The notes under the pieces were generated by a model. That model ran no database searches. It saw nothing but the letters and a program-made list of their open reading frames with translations, and had not been told where the DNA came from. A stretch of 64,000 nt of DNA. Origin: Albula goreensis. Its lineage: Eukaryota; Chordata; Actinopteri; Albuliformes; Albulidae. Positions within the stretch are counted from its first letter, which is position 1. Every line of letters begins with the position of its first letter. Positions 36,431 through 50,099 of the stretch are shown here, one piece after another. The position numbers and the translations under genes were made by a program. The DNA is taken from contig CM040742.1 in assembly GCA_022829145.1 (NCBI GenBank), positions 9,735,131 through 9,799,130 of the forward strand, given 5' to 3'.

Positions 36431-37756
36431 ACCCATCTGTCAATCAAATGACTGCCATTGTTTGGATTGGCTGTATCTTTGGATGATGCCACTCCCATGT
36501 CCTTTTGTCGCTGTGAAATACGTCTCGCGGGGCCTCATTACCCAGGATAGCCTGTCTGTAGGGGTTAATGATAAAACTTAAACTTCAAAGGAAAGGAGTC
36601 CACTGTAAAACATAGCATAAAAAACGCACTAAAAGAAGCGAAACTGTGTAAACGTACAGAAGGAAATTTGTCTTTTGGTTACCTGCTGATTGCAGGACAA
36701 TTCATTTCGCTCTGAAATGCCCACTCCACGCTTTAATAACCACCATTTTTTAAAAAACAATTTCAAGTTAGATTATCTAAACACATCATTAGGATATCAC
36801 ATTTACAGTGATTAATTCGGTAATAAAACATTACACCAGTAAAGAGCAGCTCTAAAATAGAATTAAAATAAATCTCCATGAAACATCTAATTATTTCCAA
36901 GGTTTATTTATTATTATGATTATTATTCGATATCCATTCTATTTTCTCTCCATTCTATCCATTCCCCGTACTCATTAAGTAACGTAATTTTGACATGAGA
37001 GAAGTTTTGTAACTTTAACGAATCTACCCGGCTTCTGAGTATGACAATAATGCGATAATAACAACCATGTTCCATATGTTTCTGGCACAGAAGCAGACCT
37101 GCGAAATTAAGCCCTGTCGTCAAAGGAAACAGATGTCTTTTTCGTTTCTACACGCAGTTCGCTGCGGTGCCTGCCTTATTTTGTTAACTACAGAACAAGA
37201 TCCACAAATACAGTTTTTAAACCGTGATTACAAACCTTAGTGAAGAAACTATGCCTAATCATATAGAAAGGCTGTTAACGAATATTTTGACGTGCGCGCC
37301 TCTATAGCTTAACTACGCACGTTCCCATGAGGTGAATAAAGCAGGAATTTCTACTGACATATGCCCCGATCGAACCACAAACTGGCCTCGAACACATGGA
37401 GAAATGTCTGTTTTGCTGTCAGTTATGTATATCACCTGGTGCCCAATTTACAGAAAGAATGTAAGTAGATGTAAATAGATAATCACCCTAGAAACTTGGT
37501 CAATAGCTATTTTCACTCATAAATGTAAATGCTGGCAATTGTCATGACCACAGTGTTTTGTAAATTTCAAAGCATCAGTGGTATAAGTAGGCCATGGTAC
37601 TGAAGCTATACCCCTCCGACCTTTGGGAAGACTTAAATACATATCACATCATTAGCACTTGAGCCACCTCTTTATTTGCTACCCAGAATGCATTTCTATA
37701 ATTTATGTTTTTATCTTTCTATCTATCTACTATTCTATCTATACAGTCCATTTGGA

Positions 37757-38410
37757 TAGCTGAAACCAGGCTGGTTCATTATACCCCCTTCCCCACTGTA
37801 GAGCTGGAACCAGGCTGGCTCATTATACCCCCTTTCCCACTGTAGAGCTGGAACCAGGCTGGCTCACTATACCCCCTTTCCCACTGTAGAGCTGGAACCA
37901 GGCTGGCTCACTATACCCCCTTCCCACTGTAGAGCTGGGACCAGGCTGGCTCACTATACCCCCTTTCCCACTGTAGAGCTGGAACCAGGCTGGCTCATTA
38001 TACCCCCTTCTCCAATGTAGAGCTGGGACCAGGCTGGCTCATTATACCCCCTTCTCCAATGTAGAGCTGGGACCAGGCTGGCTCACTATACCCCCTTTCC
38101 CACTGTAGAGCTGGAACCAGGCTGGCTCATTATACCCCCTTTCCCACTGTAGAGCTGGGACCAGGCTGGCTCATTATACCCCCTTCTCCAATGTAGAGCT
38201 GGAACCAGGCTGGCTCACTATACCCCCTTTCCCACTGTAGAGCTGGGACCAGGCTGGCTCATTATACCCCCTTCTCCAATGTAGAGCTGGAACCAGGCTG
38301 GCTCATTATTCCCCCTTCCCCACTGTAGAGCTGGAACCAGGCTGGCTCATTATACCCCCTTTCCAACTGCAAAGTTAGATCCAGGATGACTCTTTATACC
38401 CCCTTTCCCA
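37757..38410. repeat. 44-bp minisatellite, about 14 copies
   Basis: Tandem units built on GAGCTGGAACCAGGCTGGCT continuing CATTATACCCCCTTTCCCACTGTA. There are two main variants, TTTCCCACTG and TTCTCCAATG, interspersed along the array; the edge copies are degenerate. Confidence 0.95.
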
Positions 38411-41036
38411 CTATCAAGCCATTTAGCACCATGCGCCTCCACCTCCTGCCTGTGGGAGTGACAGGCTGGCGACTGGGGCGTTCTGCAGCACTGCTCCTCC
38501 AGGTGTCTACAGGTGGAACTGGAATCTCAGATATGCGCTAATAGGGACAGACTGGCGGAAATTACCACAGCAAACATAACAGTAGTAATAACCTGTGGTC
38601 ACTCGTCAGGGCCTGTCCCATGACTGAAAAAAATGCAGAATTTGCTCACTTTCCAATACCCAAGTTGAACACATTGTATGCAAAGGCTTTTCAAGTCTGT
38701 GCTTTTTCTCAGTTTTAGCCACCAATAATATGTGTTATGTTAACATTATGTAACAGTATGTCCCCCAGTGTTCACAAATTAATTCTATACAAATTAATGC
38801 TCAACTGTTCTTGCTTAGGCACCAATATATGCTTGTATGCTGCATCTCAGATTATGGAAAAATCTAAGTAAACACGATCCTATCATTCAACAATGACAGC
38901 AGCTGGGGAGCCAGATGCACCCTCTCTACCTCACAGGTGAAATGTCACTGAGAGTCAGTTTCTCAATTGAGTAAATGAGCCCGCTAAAAATGAGTGCAAC
39001 CCACAACAGTAAAACTGCTGCTCATTTGTTTAATCATAACAAGGAAAAAGAAAACCAAGACACAAGAGCCAATACAGAAAATTTAGATTTTTATTTTAAC
39101 TTGACAGCAGAGAACAGAGAACTGCAAAAAGGATTAACAGAAGTTCATTTAAAAAAAAAAAAACTAGCAAGGGGAGATTGGGCTGAGTTCAACAATACAA
39201 CCAGATCATCTCCAAATAAAAGAAATCAGCAACGTAAATCAGTTTTGAAATGAAAATCTTGTCTTTCTCACACCTACAAAACATGGGTGGATCTATGATC
39301 AGTTCCATTTGCAGAAATGCTCAAGCTACACAAACACGCACACACATGCAGGCAAACAGACTCTATCGCAGACATGAGTCTCACACACACACAGCAGGCC
39401 CATGGGGTAAAGCCTGCTGGCAGTATTCTTTAGGAGGCCCATCTGCCTGAGTAAGCAGTGCCACACAACCTGCATTTAGAAAAGCTGCTGTGCTCAGCCA
39501 CACACACACTCAGCCTCTGTCTCTCTCACACACACACACCCAACCCTTTTGCACATACAAACTCAGAGAGGGACTCTGTGCAATGCTTACACTACAGTGC
39601 TGTAAATGAGCTGGAGTAATGCCAGAGAACATGGCTCATTCTCAGCTCCAGTGCCCCCCCATACCCACCCAGCAGGGTCCAGACCCAGACATGCCTACTG
39701 CCCTGCCCAAGCTCCAACTGCACCTGCTGGGCGTCGGCCTGTGAGGGAGGAGAGGAAGAGGAGGAGAGAAAGGAAGTCCCATGAGTGTCCCCCAAAGGAC
39801 CAGGTGCAGGGGCAGATGTGCTTTCATCTGTACCAGCAGGTTCTGGGTTTAAATCCCACACTGGCATGGGAGCCGAGGCTCTGCTCCACCCATGAGAGCT
39901 CATAGGAGATTGGTGTGCTGTACAGATTACCTACAACACTAAAAAGAGTTACCCTGCCTGTGTAACACACGAGCGTAACAGAGCTCCAGTACTGACCTGG
40001 TTCCATTCGTCTCCTCCTCCACCACCACCACCACCAATCAGACAGGGCTTCGGTGACCACATCCACCAATCAGACATGCCTGGATGGGACCAATGCCATC
40101 AGTTGTTAAACACATGATAAGCACACATCACTGCAGGTCTTTTTTACACAGCAGGACCCAGGCATCTATACAAAGGTTTAGCCTGCACCCCGATGCAGGG
40201 TTCACTCAATTCATTTCTCCCAAAGTCACATGACCTCATGCTGGCTCCTCCCACAATAACATGACCATAGGTCTTTATTTTCCAGACTCACATGACTACA
40301 GACTGGCCCCTCCAACACTCGACTTCCTATCTACCACCAAGGCCAAGAATATGAAGGTTTAGACAGAGATGCAGCAGAATGCATTCATTTGTTGTTCTGC
40401 AGGTCAGAGAGAAAGACACTCCCACAGCTTCATGTTTTCAATCACAGGCTGGCCCCTCAGCTGGCCACAAGTCACCCAGGAGTCGCGCTGCGCCGGCACT
40501 GTCAGACCGAGACAAGTGCAATGCCCTCTGGGATTGCCGGCAATTGCCCAAGTCTCCGCCTCTCAAAACCAGCTAGTCTCTTCTCATTGGTTGAAGAGGG
40601 GAAAAATTACACTTTTATATTGATTTGGCTTCACAATAATGTAAACCCTGAGCCTGTATCTAAAAACATACATGCTGATCCCAGATCAGGTTTGCCCTGT
40701 CCATATCCTAACCTTATCCATTAAGAGCCAAAATGCACAACAGATCCTAGCTCACCACTCCTGTTCTGAGACACTTAATGGACACAGGTCTTGATCTCAT
40801 CTGACCAATGAAATAAAGACCCAGAGGTGCTTACACACAGATAGACATGCAGACACAAGCAGGAGCTGCAGGACTTCACACTTCAGATCATAGGGTGTTG
40901 CTCCAGGGCAAATAAAGGCAGATGATTGGTTCCAGCCACAGTCAGTTTTGCATGGGTTTGCACAGCGGCCCTGATGTGGCAAGCTGACTGCCCCCCCAGC
41001 AAAGCTGACCGCAACCAGCGATGAGATGCCTTTTCA

Positions 41037-41038
<2 letters not shown>

Positions 41039-41077
<39 letters not shown>

Positions 41078-41080
41078 ACA
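41039..41080. repeat. (CA)n microsatellite
   Basis: A run of CA units with a few CG variants at its right end. Confidence 0.9.
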
Positions 41081-42916
41081 CTCTCTCAGCATGGTCTACC
41101 CTGACACACATGCAGAAGTGCTTGTAAACAGAGAAGAGTGACTACGTGAGAGGAATAAAACAGCAGGAGGGGGACACAGAATTACCCTGTGTACCAAGTA
41201 CAAGAAGAAGGATGTATGGTGTGATCTACTGTAAACAGATGTGTGCGGGTATGAGCTTGTGTGTATATGGCATGTGCATGTGTGCATGCATGTTTATGTG
41301 CATATGTATGTGTCACAACCATGTATGTGCATTTGTGTGCGCGCGTGTGTGTGTGTGTGTGCACATGGGATTTGAGTTAGGACGTGGCAGGACAGGGAAG
41401 AGCAGATGGAGTCAGGCAGAGGCATGTTCCCCTGGACAGTCACAGCTCCTGCTCCCCCTACTGGACACAGCTGAGCAATGCAAGAAGGTGCTCTGTGTGT
41501 CTGACTCCCCTTTGTGGTGGGTGATGGTACATGTGCATTATGCACCCTGTGTGTCGGGAAGTGCTGGCTTTGCAGTAGGGTCAGTGAGTCAGCTACCTGC
41601 ACAAACAGCACTTTGGACACGCAGGGGCCAGGAGACACACCAAAACCACTCACAGATACCCCAAAAACACATGAGCAGAGACCTGGAAAGCCATTCTGTG
41701 CAGATGCAGTAGTCAAGCACAAGCAAGGAAAAAATACAACACACACTCACATATTTAAGTACATCCCGCAGAGGAGGACTTGGTGTTAAGGGCCAGATGT
41801 GTGAGGGAAGTGCACACAATGCGGTAGGTTGGTCATCACCTCTACCTGCACTGTAAGCACTTTATCACACACCAGCCACACACACCTGGACCAGGTGAGT
41901 GGTGGCTCCTGCAGGGCTCTTAGGATCAGAGCTAAGATAGGGCCATTGGGCTGGAGAGGTGACTCCTGGGGAGAAGAGTATGGGGGCAGGGGGGATGACT
42001 CACCTGTGTGGCTTTAAGGCTCACGTGGGACCACATGTAGGCAGAGAGCTAAGGATGGTACAAAGAGACAGGTCTTGCCTTCTTCATGTCCACAAGCACC
42101 TCAGATTTGGGCACACAGGGCTGCAGCTACCTGCATGAACAGAGAGGAGGGGAGGGAGAGAGATACAGAGAATGAAGGCCCAAAGCTCCCACCATTCCTC
42201 ATATACCAGGAGGTAGAGGCAGTCATGTGACCATGCCTCTGGAACAGGACCACACCCTGGCTGTGCACACACTCCTGTGAGGACCAACCAAAAACACTCT
42301 TGAAATCACTCTCCTGAAATGCTCTGTTGAGGACCGAAACCATTAACCCAGACACACTCCTGCTCTCAAGGTATAAACCTGGCACTATCATTCTGAACTG
42401 CACTGCTTTCACCAGCCAGGGTGCTGGCTGTCCAAAAACAGACTCTTGAAATCAAACCGAAGCTGAACTCTGAGACAGTGTGTACATTATAGAGTCAGCC
42501 TGAGTGAGACCGTGAGCTTTAAATCAGTGAACACACACTCCTAGCAGTAGTCTGCAGATGCAACTTTGCCCTGAGATCTTGAGGAGATATTAATGTGTGT
42601 AAAACTCAGCTCTACAGAGTATAAAACACAACTCCGTGTGGGGAAAACAGGTGTATCATTTCTCATTTTCAGGCCAGTTCATAAATCAACATAGAAAGAA
42701 TAAGCTTGACACTTGGGAAAGAGACAGCACACTGCACCAGAACTACAGGCTCGGGTCACTGCAGGCGTCCTGAACCACAATGATTAGCACGGCTTCTGCT
42801 TTACACACCATGAACTTACACAGGTACTTACTGCAGAAATTTAGGTGAGCCACCTGGCTCGGGTACAAAACAGAATCAAACAAGCCAGGTCAAGCCTAAT
42901 CACCAGGTCACTAATG

Positions 42917-43280
42917 CACTGTAACCTCTGAGCTACAAGCCCAACTCCCTAACCATTATACTACACTGTAACCTCTGAGCTACAAGCCCAGCTCCCTAAC
43001 CATTATACTACACTGTAACCTCTGAGCTACAAGCCCAGCTCCCTAACCATTACACTACACTGTAACCTCTGAGCTACAAGCCCAACTACTACACCCTAAC
43101 CATTACCTCTAGCTACAAGCCCAACTCCCTAACCATTAACACTGTAACCTCTGAGCTACAAGCCCAACTCCCTAACCATTACACTACACTGTAACCTCTG
43201 AGCTACAAGCCCAGCTCCCTAACCATTACACTACACTGTAACCTCTGAGCTACAAGCCCAGCTCCCTAACCATTATACTC
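42917..43280 (-). repeat. 47-bp array derived from a tRNA-like SINE head
   Basis: On the minus strand each unit reads like TATAATGGTTAGGGAGTTGG then GCTTGTAGCTCAGAGGTTACAG, the A-box half of a tRNA-derived SINE, repeated about seven to eight times. One more degenerate copy lies at about 43965-44025, beyond a 680-bp interruption. The flank at 42838-42916 may be the rest of the parent SINE. Confidence 0.75.
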
Positions 43281-44699
43281 GGGGCTCGAGTTGAGGGAGG
43301 AAGCAGGGGTATGCCACCCACCTTGGAAAAAATCTTGACCATCACCACCCCCCTTGTAAAATTGTATTCCCCCTTCCCATCCTCTTTGCTTTAATAGAAT
43401 TAGCAATTTAGCAATTTATTGCCTAATCACAAAAAGATGAATATTCAGCAAAGTTTAAATGTCAATCTTACATTTTGCACTCCAGTTTGTGTTGTTTTGT
43501 ATCCTCTGTGCCTTTTGAGTGCTTATTTGAATGGAGCCTGAAAATGCATGCTTTTCATTGCCTAATGCAACTTCACCATGAGTTTTGCTTTGGATGAGAA
43601 TTGCAGATGCTACAGGTTAAAATGGCTAAGTGACTAGTTCAGCAGGACGTTAGAAGTTTTTTTCAGTAAAGAAGAAGAAAACATCAGGTGAGATGATAAC
43701 CAGTCTCGTATTATTAATACATAATATATCCCTTATGTAAAAAACCTTTGGCAACAGCTCAGCCAATGTTTAATCTTGAATGAGACCATCGCACTAGTAA
43801 ATCATTGTTATTATATAAATAAAATTATATTATAAATAATTAAGATAGTTTTGTATTAATGAGTTACAAGTACATTGGGCATTTACCACCATCCTTCCAC
43901 TCCAAGGTTGACTATCCCCCTTGAATTTTTTTTTTTTTTTCCAAATCAACCACTGACTATACAACACTGTAACACCTGAGCTATACAAGCACAGCTCCCT
44001 AATTATTATACTACACTGTAAACTCAGAGAAGTCACACTATGATTCAGGGTCAGGGTAAATTTTACTGATTAATCAACTCCAAGTTCACAGAAGTGTTAT
44101 GGTGCTCAGTTAATATGCAGAATTGAACTTAGCTGCAGGTGCATGTAGCCAGTAATAGATTAGAAAAGGGAAAATGCTAAATGCATGCTACAAAAAATAT
44201 ATCTCAGTCTGACATGGGAAGACACGTGCTGACACCACAGTGTAGAAACAAGCAGCTCAGGTGCACAAACAAGAGGCAAGGTGCCCTAACCTTTTTTGGG
44301 TTGTGCACCTGAGCAACTTTTGTTTCTGCAGTCCTTTTGCTGTCAGCAAGTGAGCACCATTAAATCTACTCCATTTACTGGTCAGAGTAGTAGTGGTGTT
44401 TGAGAGTATGGTTAGCATTTTCTGTCCTATTCTGGTTTATCAGGATACCATGGATTTTTAGACCCAAAATGTCTCTAGGGTCACTAGTGTTTCACTTCTG
44501 TCAGGAATTCTCTACTGAAAGAGAAATGCTGCAGAAATTTCAGTCCAGGATGGGGCCTAATTCATAGTACTGGAACATTAGGAAATCCTGATGAATAAGG
44601 AGAGATCAGACCCATGCAGGTAACAGGTAAGGGCGAAGAGCAACTATGACCAAAACACTGTGGCACAGAGAAGGACCTACGGCCACAGCACCTGCTCAC

Positions 44700-44779
44700 C
44701 TGTTAGCCTGCTCACCCCTCCTTAGGTTGTCCCTGTCATCCAACACTTGTAGCCAGGTCTTCATCTTCATGTGGGAAAC
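44700..44779 (-). other. Candidate exon C of an unidentified gene
   Basis: Between an acceptor TTCTAG and a donor AACAG|GTGAGC there is an open 80-bp segment. Read in phase 0 it gives MKMKTWLQVLDDRDNLRRG after three residues and continues EQAN. A second possible donor lies at 44716. The charged, helix-like sequence looks like protein, but I do not recognise the family. The phase fits the candidate exons at 47.7 and 50.1 kb. Confidence 0.3.
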
Positions 44780-47261
44780 CTAGAACATAAAGGGTTTTTT
44801 CAGTTTTAGTTTGAGTTACAGTTAAGCTACAGAGCTACAGTTGACCTGAGTCTATTCCAGTGTTCATTCTTAAATGTATGTTCAGTATCCTTGGATAACA
44901 TGTGATTTTTTAATTGAGTTTTGATTTTTGAATAGATATGTGTACATTTTATCTTTAAGATAGGAGTTTGTAAACAATAACAAAAAAGGATTCCCAAAGT
45001 ACCTGATAAGAAACTACGTGACAGACAGGCAGATTTAATGTAATCTTTTAATCCAGTCCTGTTTGTCGCGAAGTGAGTGTACACACAACATGCGCATGGC
45101 CTAAGCCGTCTGTGTGTGAATGACTGGGCTGGACGCTATCAAACAACGAGTAAACATAGAGCAGTTAGGGGAAAGAGTAACCCCGCAAATAACATTAAAA
45201 TGAACTGAGTAATTTTCACATAAAATCAAATATAGTTGGAAGTGAGCCCGGGCCTCTGTCCGGGTTCGATTCCCAAAACCCACAGTTCTAGGAGTCTCCA
45301 CTATACAGGGAGATCTTCAGTCTGACTCGCTTCTATTGATTCGCCCTTTGCGCCGCTTGTAAACAAACCCTTCAACCCACGTGACCTCCCCCCTCCCCCG
45401 CACAGAGTGCGCGAGGCTGCGCTATTATGTTTTTAAATCCTTGTTTTAAAAACCCAACTGCGCAACTTATCCAAACCACGGTAAATTAACATCACCAGAG
45501 CATGCACTCTGTGGACGAGGATATTTCCAGTGCGATATTTGGAATAATCAACCAAGAACAGTTGTAAGACGTTTATTTTTGGGGGGAAGGGGAACGGCGC
45601 CCCTCCCCACAAATGGAGTCAAGTAAAAAACGAAATCTTTATTTGTTCTCTGGACAGGAGATTACGAACTCCCACGAACTGTCTTACCAGAACACTTTTA
45701 CTCCAGTATAAGCCTACAGGAGGTCTAAAACAAACAGATGCTACTATTGGTTTACAAACCTTCGCTAAGCAGAGAAAACATGCTATTACTGTGGTTCATT
45801 ACGCCAGCATCTACATTCAAGACACGTTTAAAAGCTAAACAAATTATCCCTTTAATTTCACTTTCGGTTCCGCTTACTTCCCTCGCGGATTGGAACGGAC
45901 ATAGCGAGTTATGAGAGTTCACATACGCTCGGGGGCATTGAAATGTTAGTTTGTATAATTAAGAGGACTTACTTAACGGGAAAAGGTTAAACAATGTCCC
46001 CTTCGCCTTTTCAAATCTCTTTGTTGTGCACACCTCGCCTCCCGTACCAGCACTGCTTGCCAGCACAACCGACTGGATGCGTCAATTCGACTTTTAAATC
46101 AGAAACTAAGATTCCTCCCGCCCAAACAACGCCAAGTAAACAAATTATGATCCGCATACGGGCACTTGGGGGCCAACAATAAAAAGCAGAAATAGCTTCT
46201 TGTGTCAAAGGCCGTCGTCGGAATAAATCAACTCGCCTCTCTTGTTGCCCAGTCACACTCACTCCTCAAACGGAAAACCAACCTTTGTTTTTCAGTCATC
46301 CTTTGACATGAATCATCCGAAGCGAACAGCTGGACCCTAGTCTGGCACCACATCACTTATTTCCTCCTTTAATTCCCCTCGAACTAAATAATTCTCTCAG
46401 CATCTCTCCCAGATTCTCCGCCCGCCGCTGTTTTTGTAAACAAAGAAGCACATGGCTTTTCAGCCCATTCACCCCCCGAGGAGCTGCTGCAATCCCTCCG
46501 CCTGTCAAGTAGTTCCTCCGCTTTACTCTTATAAACAAACAATAAGGACTCCCGAAGCAACCGCAAAGTAGAAAACAAACAGAAATTATTCATGAATGCT
46601 GTAACAAATAATAATTTGTCTAATTAAGGAAATGGCAAATCGTTCACTATAGGCGGATGTGGTGGTGGTGATGTTTTTTCACGCTGCCGCTCCACTGCTG
46701 CAAAGCGACGGAGCCACTCCGGACGCAGCGCGTCACTGCCTCCCCTCTCACAACAATGACGTGAACCTGCTACGTGCGACGTCAGGACACATCCGCCCGC
46801 AACATGCACTGGCTGTACTAAAACAGATCTTGGAGCCAATGGCGTACTTTAAAACTCCTCGCCATTCAACAGTTTCAGTCATAAAGAAAACCAAAACTCC
46901 TGGTATTTGAAGAGGAAGACCCCAGGAAAAAATCCATTTTTTTTTTCAAAATTTTAATCACCCAAATATACCATGTTCTCGCGTTTTTTTCCCATTTGGA
47001 ACACTTAATTTTTATTTGAAAATTCAAGTGGACTTCTGGAGTCTGAGCAAGATGCGCAGTCGTCTGTCTGATTGGCTGCACAGCGCAGGTGGTAGACAGT
47101 AAGCAGTCGTGCAGGCTGGCTGTGTGCGCTTCAGTAGGTATGTGTTTAAATTCTGTCTTAAGCCTCTGAAACCTCTGTTTCCTTCCTTCACCCAAGGCTT
47201 ATTTAACAGGCAAACAGGCAAAACGTTCTGTTGCAGTTCCAGTGTTACATCTATTTAACAC

Positions 47262-47345
47262 AGGGGTGTCAAACGCAGTCCTGGAGGGTCACAGTGTCTG
47301 TAGGTTTCTGTTGTTTCCTTTCAATCAGCAGCTATGTCAGGCCTT
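47262..47345 (+). mobile_element. hAT-type MITE end fragment
   Basis: CAGGGGTGTCAAAC followed by TCCTGGAGGGTCACAG is the common left end of a hAT-related non-autonomous family in teleosts. No right end is seen nearby, so this is a fragment. The right border is approximate. Confidence 0.5.
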
Positions 47346-47694
47346 GGAGACAAGGTGCACGCTGAGTTAACACAGGTTTCTGAGTGGTGTGTGATGTTTG
47401 GCAGCAACCCTCGGGAGATGCTTTTGTAAGTCTGTTGTGGGGAGCAAGAAAGTTTGCTCTGCCTGTCTGGAGGTGCGATAGTATACTGCAGCTGTAACTG
47501 CATAAAAGTAAGTGCCTGGTGCTACTCAAAGCACAATCAGGCCACTATAGCTGCAAAACTCTTCAAGCAGACAGAATATTACTCCATTTCTGTTTGGTGA
47601 ACATTAAGCAGGGCGTTTTTTTATCTTGAACAGAGTGCGCATCTTCAGAGCAAGGACAGGTGGAGAGATGACAGCAGGGAGGCAGAAACCTCAC

Positions 47695-47714
47695 CTTGAC
47701 CAGCGGTGGCCTTT
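47695..47714 (-). other. Candidate 20-bp microexon B of an unidentified gene
   Basis: A good pyrimidine tract and CATCAG acceptor precede 20 bp ending CAAG|GTGAGG. Entered at phase 1 it encodes ERPPLVK and leaves at phase 0. Those phases fit the candidate exons at 50.1 kb and 44.7 kb. A chance match is quite possible. Confidence 0.2.
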
Positions 47715-48157
47715 CTGATGGGCAGAATGACAGAGAGAGAATGCTGCGAAAAAGGAATTTGAGAGAGCTCTGTGTCCCAGTTAACACTGAAAGACTGTCG
47801 GTGTGGGACACACGAGGGGGCGAGTGCCGAGCAAGCTGTGCGCATGAGGTCAATCAACTGAGCCCCTGTGTGATGCACAGGGAGAGCAGACAAACACCAG
47901 CGCACTGCTCCAGTTTGTCATGGAAACGACCAACATTTAAAAGTGAAGATCATCATTCACAGATGCAGTCACAACTACATATGCACCCTCACTATGACTC
48001 ATTGCCTCAAATTATGTTCTGTTGTCTTTGAATTTGGAAGATGATTTATATCAATTTGTGATTTAGAGACTTTAACTGATGAGACAGCACTTAAAGACCA
48101 GAGGACTGGAATGCACTCTCTGGAATACAGAATTTTCTTCCAGCAGTTTGTCTGGAC

Positions 48158-48411
48158 CAAGGGTGGGCAACCTTGGTCCTTGAGTGCCAGAGCCGTTTCA
48201 GGATTTCGTTCTGCCCGAGTTTTAGTACAGTTTGAGTAATTATGGTGAAGCTCCTCTTCCAGCTCCAGCACATGGTCAACTGTAGTCATTAAAGCCTGAT
48301 AATTAACTCTGTCTGTTAATTAACCCCTGTCTGATTACACTGTCAGGGGGTTGGCTGGAGTGAAAACCAGAAATGTCTCTGGCACTCAAGGACCAGGGTT
48401 GCCCACCCTTG
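48158..48411. mobile_element. Non-autonomous hAT-type DNA transposon (MITE)
   Basis: A 254-bp element with inverted ends CAAGGGTGGGCAACC ... GGTTGCCCACCCTTG. Similarity between the ends runs about 36 bp inward (CTTGAGTGCCAGAG matches CTCTGGCACTCAAG). It is flanked by 8-bp direct repeats GTCTGGAC and GTCTAGAC, which differ at one base. An 8-bp target duplication and the lack of coding sequence point to a hAT-derived MITE. Confidence 0.85.
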
Positions 48412-50099
48412 GTCTAGACCTTCTCATGCATGTGAATGGCTAGCAACTGATTTTTTATTCGAATGACTACAAATGATATGTGGCAAAAACTCTGGTCTAC
48501 ATGTAGGATCAAGTGGATGAATCAAAATAACATTAAATCTTTGTGCACATAGATTGAAGCTGGCATTAATTTTGAAGGTCTGAAACAAAGGAAGCCTAAA
48601 CCCAAAAACTGAAAGAATCTGCATAATTTGGGGGTGTGATGGGTTAGATGGGTGTGAATTAGCCACAAATACTAGAGTGGTTTAAGTTAATTATAAATCA
48701 ACAAACCATTTTATGGCTCTTAAATGATGATGCAATTTCTGCTTTTCCTCACTTTATGCTTTGATACAATATGATATTTGCTGATTGCTCATATTTTAAG
48801 ATCATCATATCAACAGTCAGGAGAGTCATCCATGGATAGTGATTAAAAAGTGCAAATGATGAAGTACAGTAGCTCTTTTATGAATTCACAAATTTAGGAC
48901 AGAAAATGGGCATATTAGTTACCTAGTAAGGCAACATGATGCAAATAAATGCACCTTTTTATTTAAAAAAAAAAAAACAAAAAAACACATATCGTTCCAA
49001 ATAAAAATAAAGTTGGATTTTCTGGTTAAGAAGGATTTTCAGAGTTCCTAGGGAAATTACAACGAACTGCACTAAGGAAGCATATGACGACAGTGTATTG
49101 TACCCGTAATAAACTACTCTTATAGTATGCAGTGTCAGATGCCGCGTGGTTAACTGCTACACCCATCTGAAATCAAAACTACTGTACAAAGCCTGTACCG
49201 TCATTCTGGATATTCAATTATGTAAGTTACAATATTCTGTTATATATTTCAGACTCAAACTGTCGCTACACATCTCAAAATTCTATTCTGACACAGACGT
49301 TTCCGTTCGCCCCTCCCCCTCGGCCATGCGCTCGTCGCGCGTAATCCTTTGTCTCTCCCAAGTTCCATTCGGGTCACCCAGCTGCACTTAGTCGGCAATG
49401 GCGTTGGTCAAAATCTACATAACTGTTTCTTGAATTAGACAAGTTATTCGAAGAGGACGGCCACAAGCCATATTGACAATTCCTTAAAAATATGTTTATT
49501 CTTTATTTACCATATTCCATGGGTTTACCGGCGTGGACTATCTGTCAAATTCGCCGCATGACCATGTGAAACTAAAAAAAGTTAACCGTGAAAATGTGAC
49601 AAACCTGAATGTAAAAATGGGAAGGGGCCATACTCCGCTGACGTAAAAATACTGGTGAAATAAGAATCTACTTTTATTTTAGAAGCAACCTGCAACCTTA
49701 TCACTGTTAACCTGTCTCAGGGCAGCTGTTTCTGTGTGTGAAGTAGAAACTGAAAACCCAAGCTAGCCAACGTTACTAGCAAGTAATATCACTTTTGTTC
49801 AATTATAAAACGTGCTGACGTGCTTTATGCAGTGTTACTTACATGAAATTGTGTTACTTAATCAACTGGCTGGCTAACAAACAGAAAATCAACTCTGCGC
49901 CGAAGCACAACTGCTTTCGCAAGCGAGTCACATATTGCGACGTAACGCCACAGGAAAGTTTTTAGGTCATCCGAGGACAACACTCACAATCAACAGCCAT
50001 CAGCCAAAGAACTACCCGTTCTACCCGGGCTCAAATACTTAAGGAGCAAATATCAATACTCATTGCTAACAAGATGTTAAATTTCACAACATCACTTAC

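Larger units (their letters stand above)
36431..44699. other. Repeat-rich stretch without a supported gene
   Basis: No complete gene is recognised. The contents are the 44-bp minisatellite (37757-38410), CA microsatellites, a SINE-derived 47-bp array (42917-43280) and unique sequence. A segment at about 41884-41964, minus strand, has a fair acceptor (CTTCTCCCCAG) and donor (CCAG|GTGTGT) around an open 81-bp stretch. It could be an exon, but its phase does not join the candidate exon at 44.7 kb. Confidence 0.45.

Noticed and set aside
39818-39990. tRNA-derived SINE around GGTTCTGGGTTTAAATCCC
   Set aside because: There is only a B-box-like stretch and no convincing A box or tail, so it is too weak to list as an element.
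41146-41712. 188-codon plus-strand frame
   Set aside because: It runs through GT-rich repeat and low-complexity sequence with no family features.
44605-44640. Second U8 copy, suggested by CCTTACCTGTTAC on the minus strand
   Set aside because: The match is 13 bases only; no ATCGTCAG start, box C or box D in the right places.
45244-45280. tRNA-like B box (GGGTTCGATTCCC)
   Set aside because: No A box, anticodon arm or acceptor stem can be built around it.
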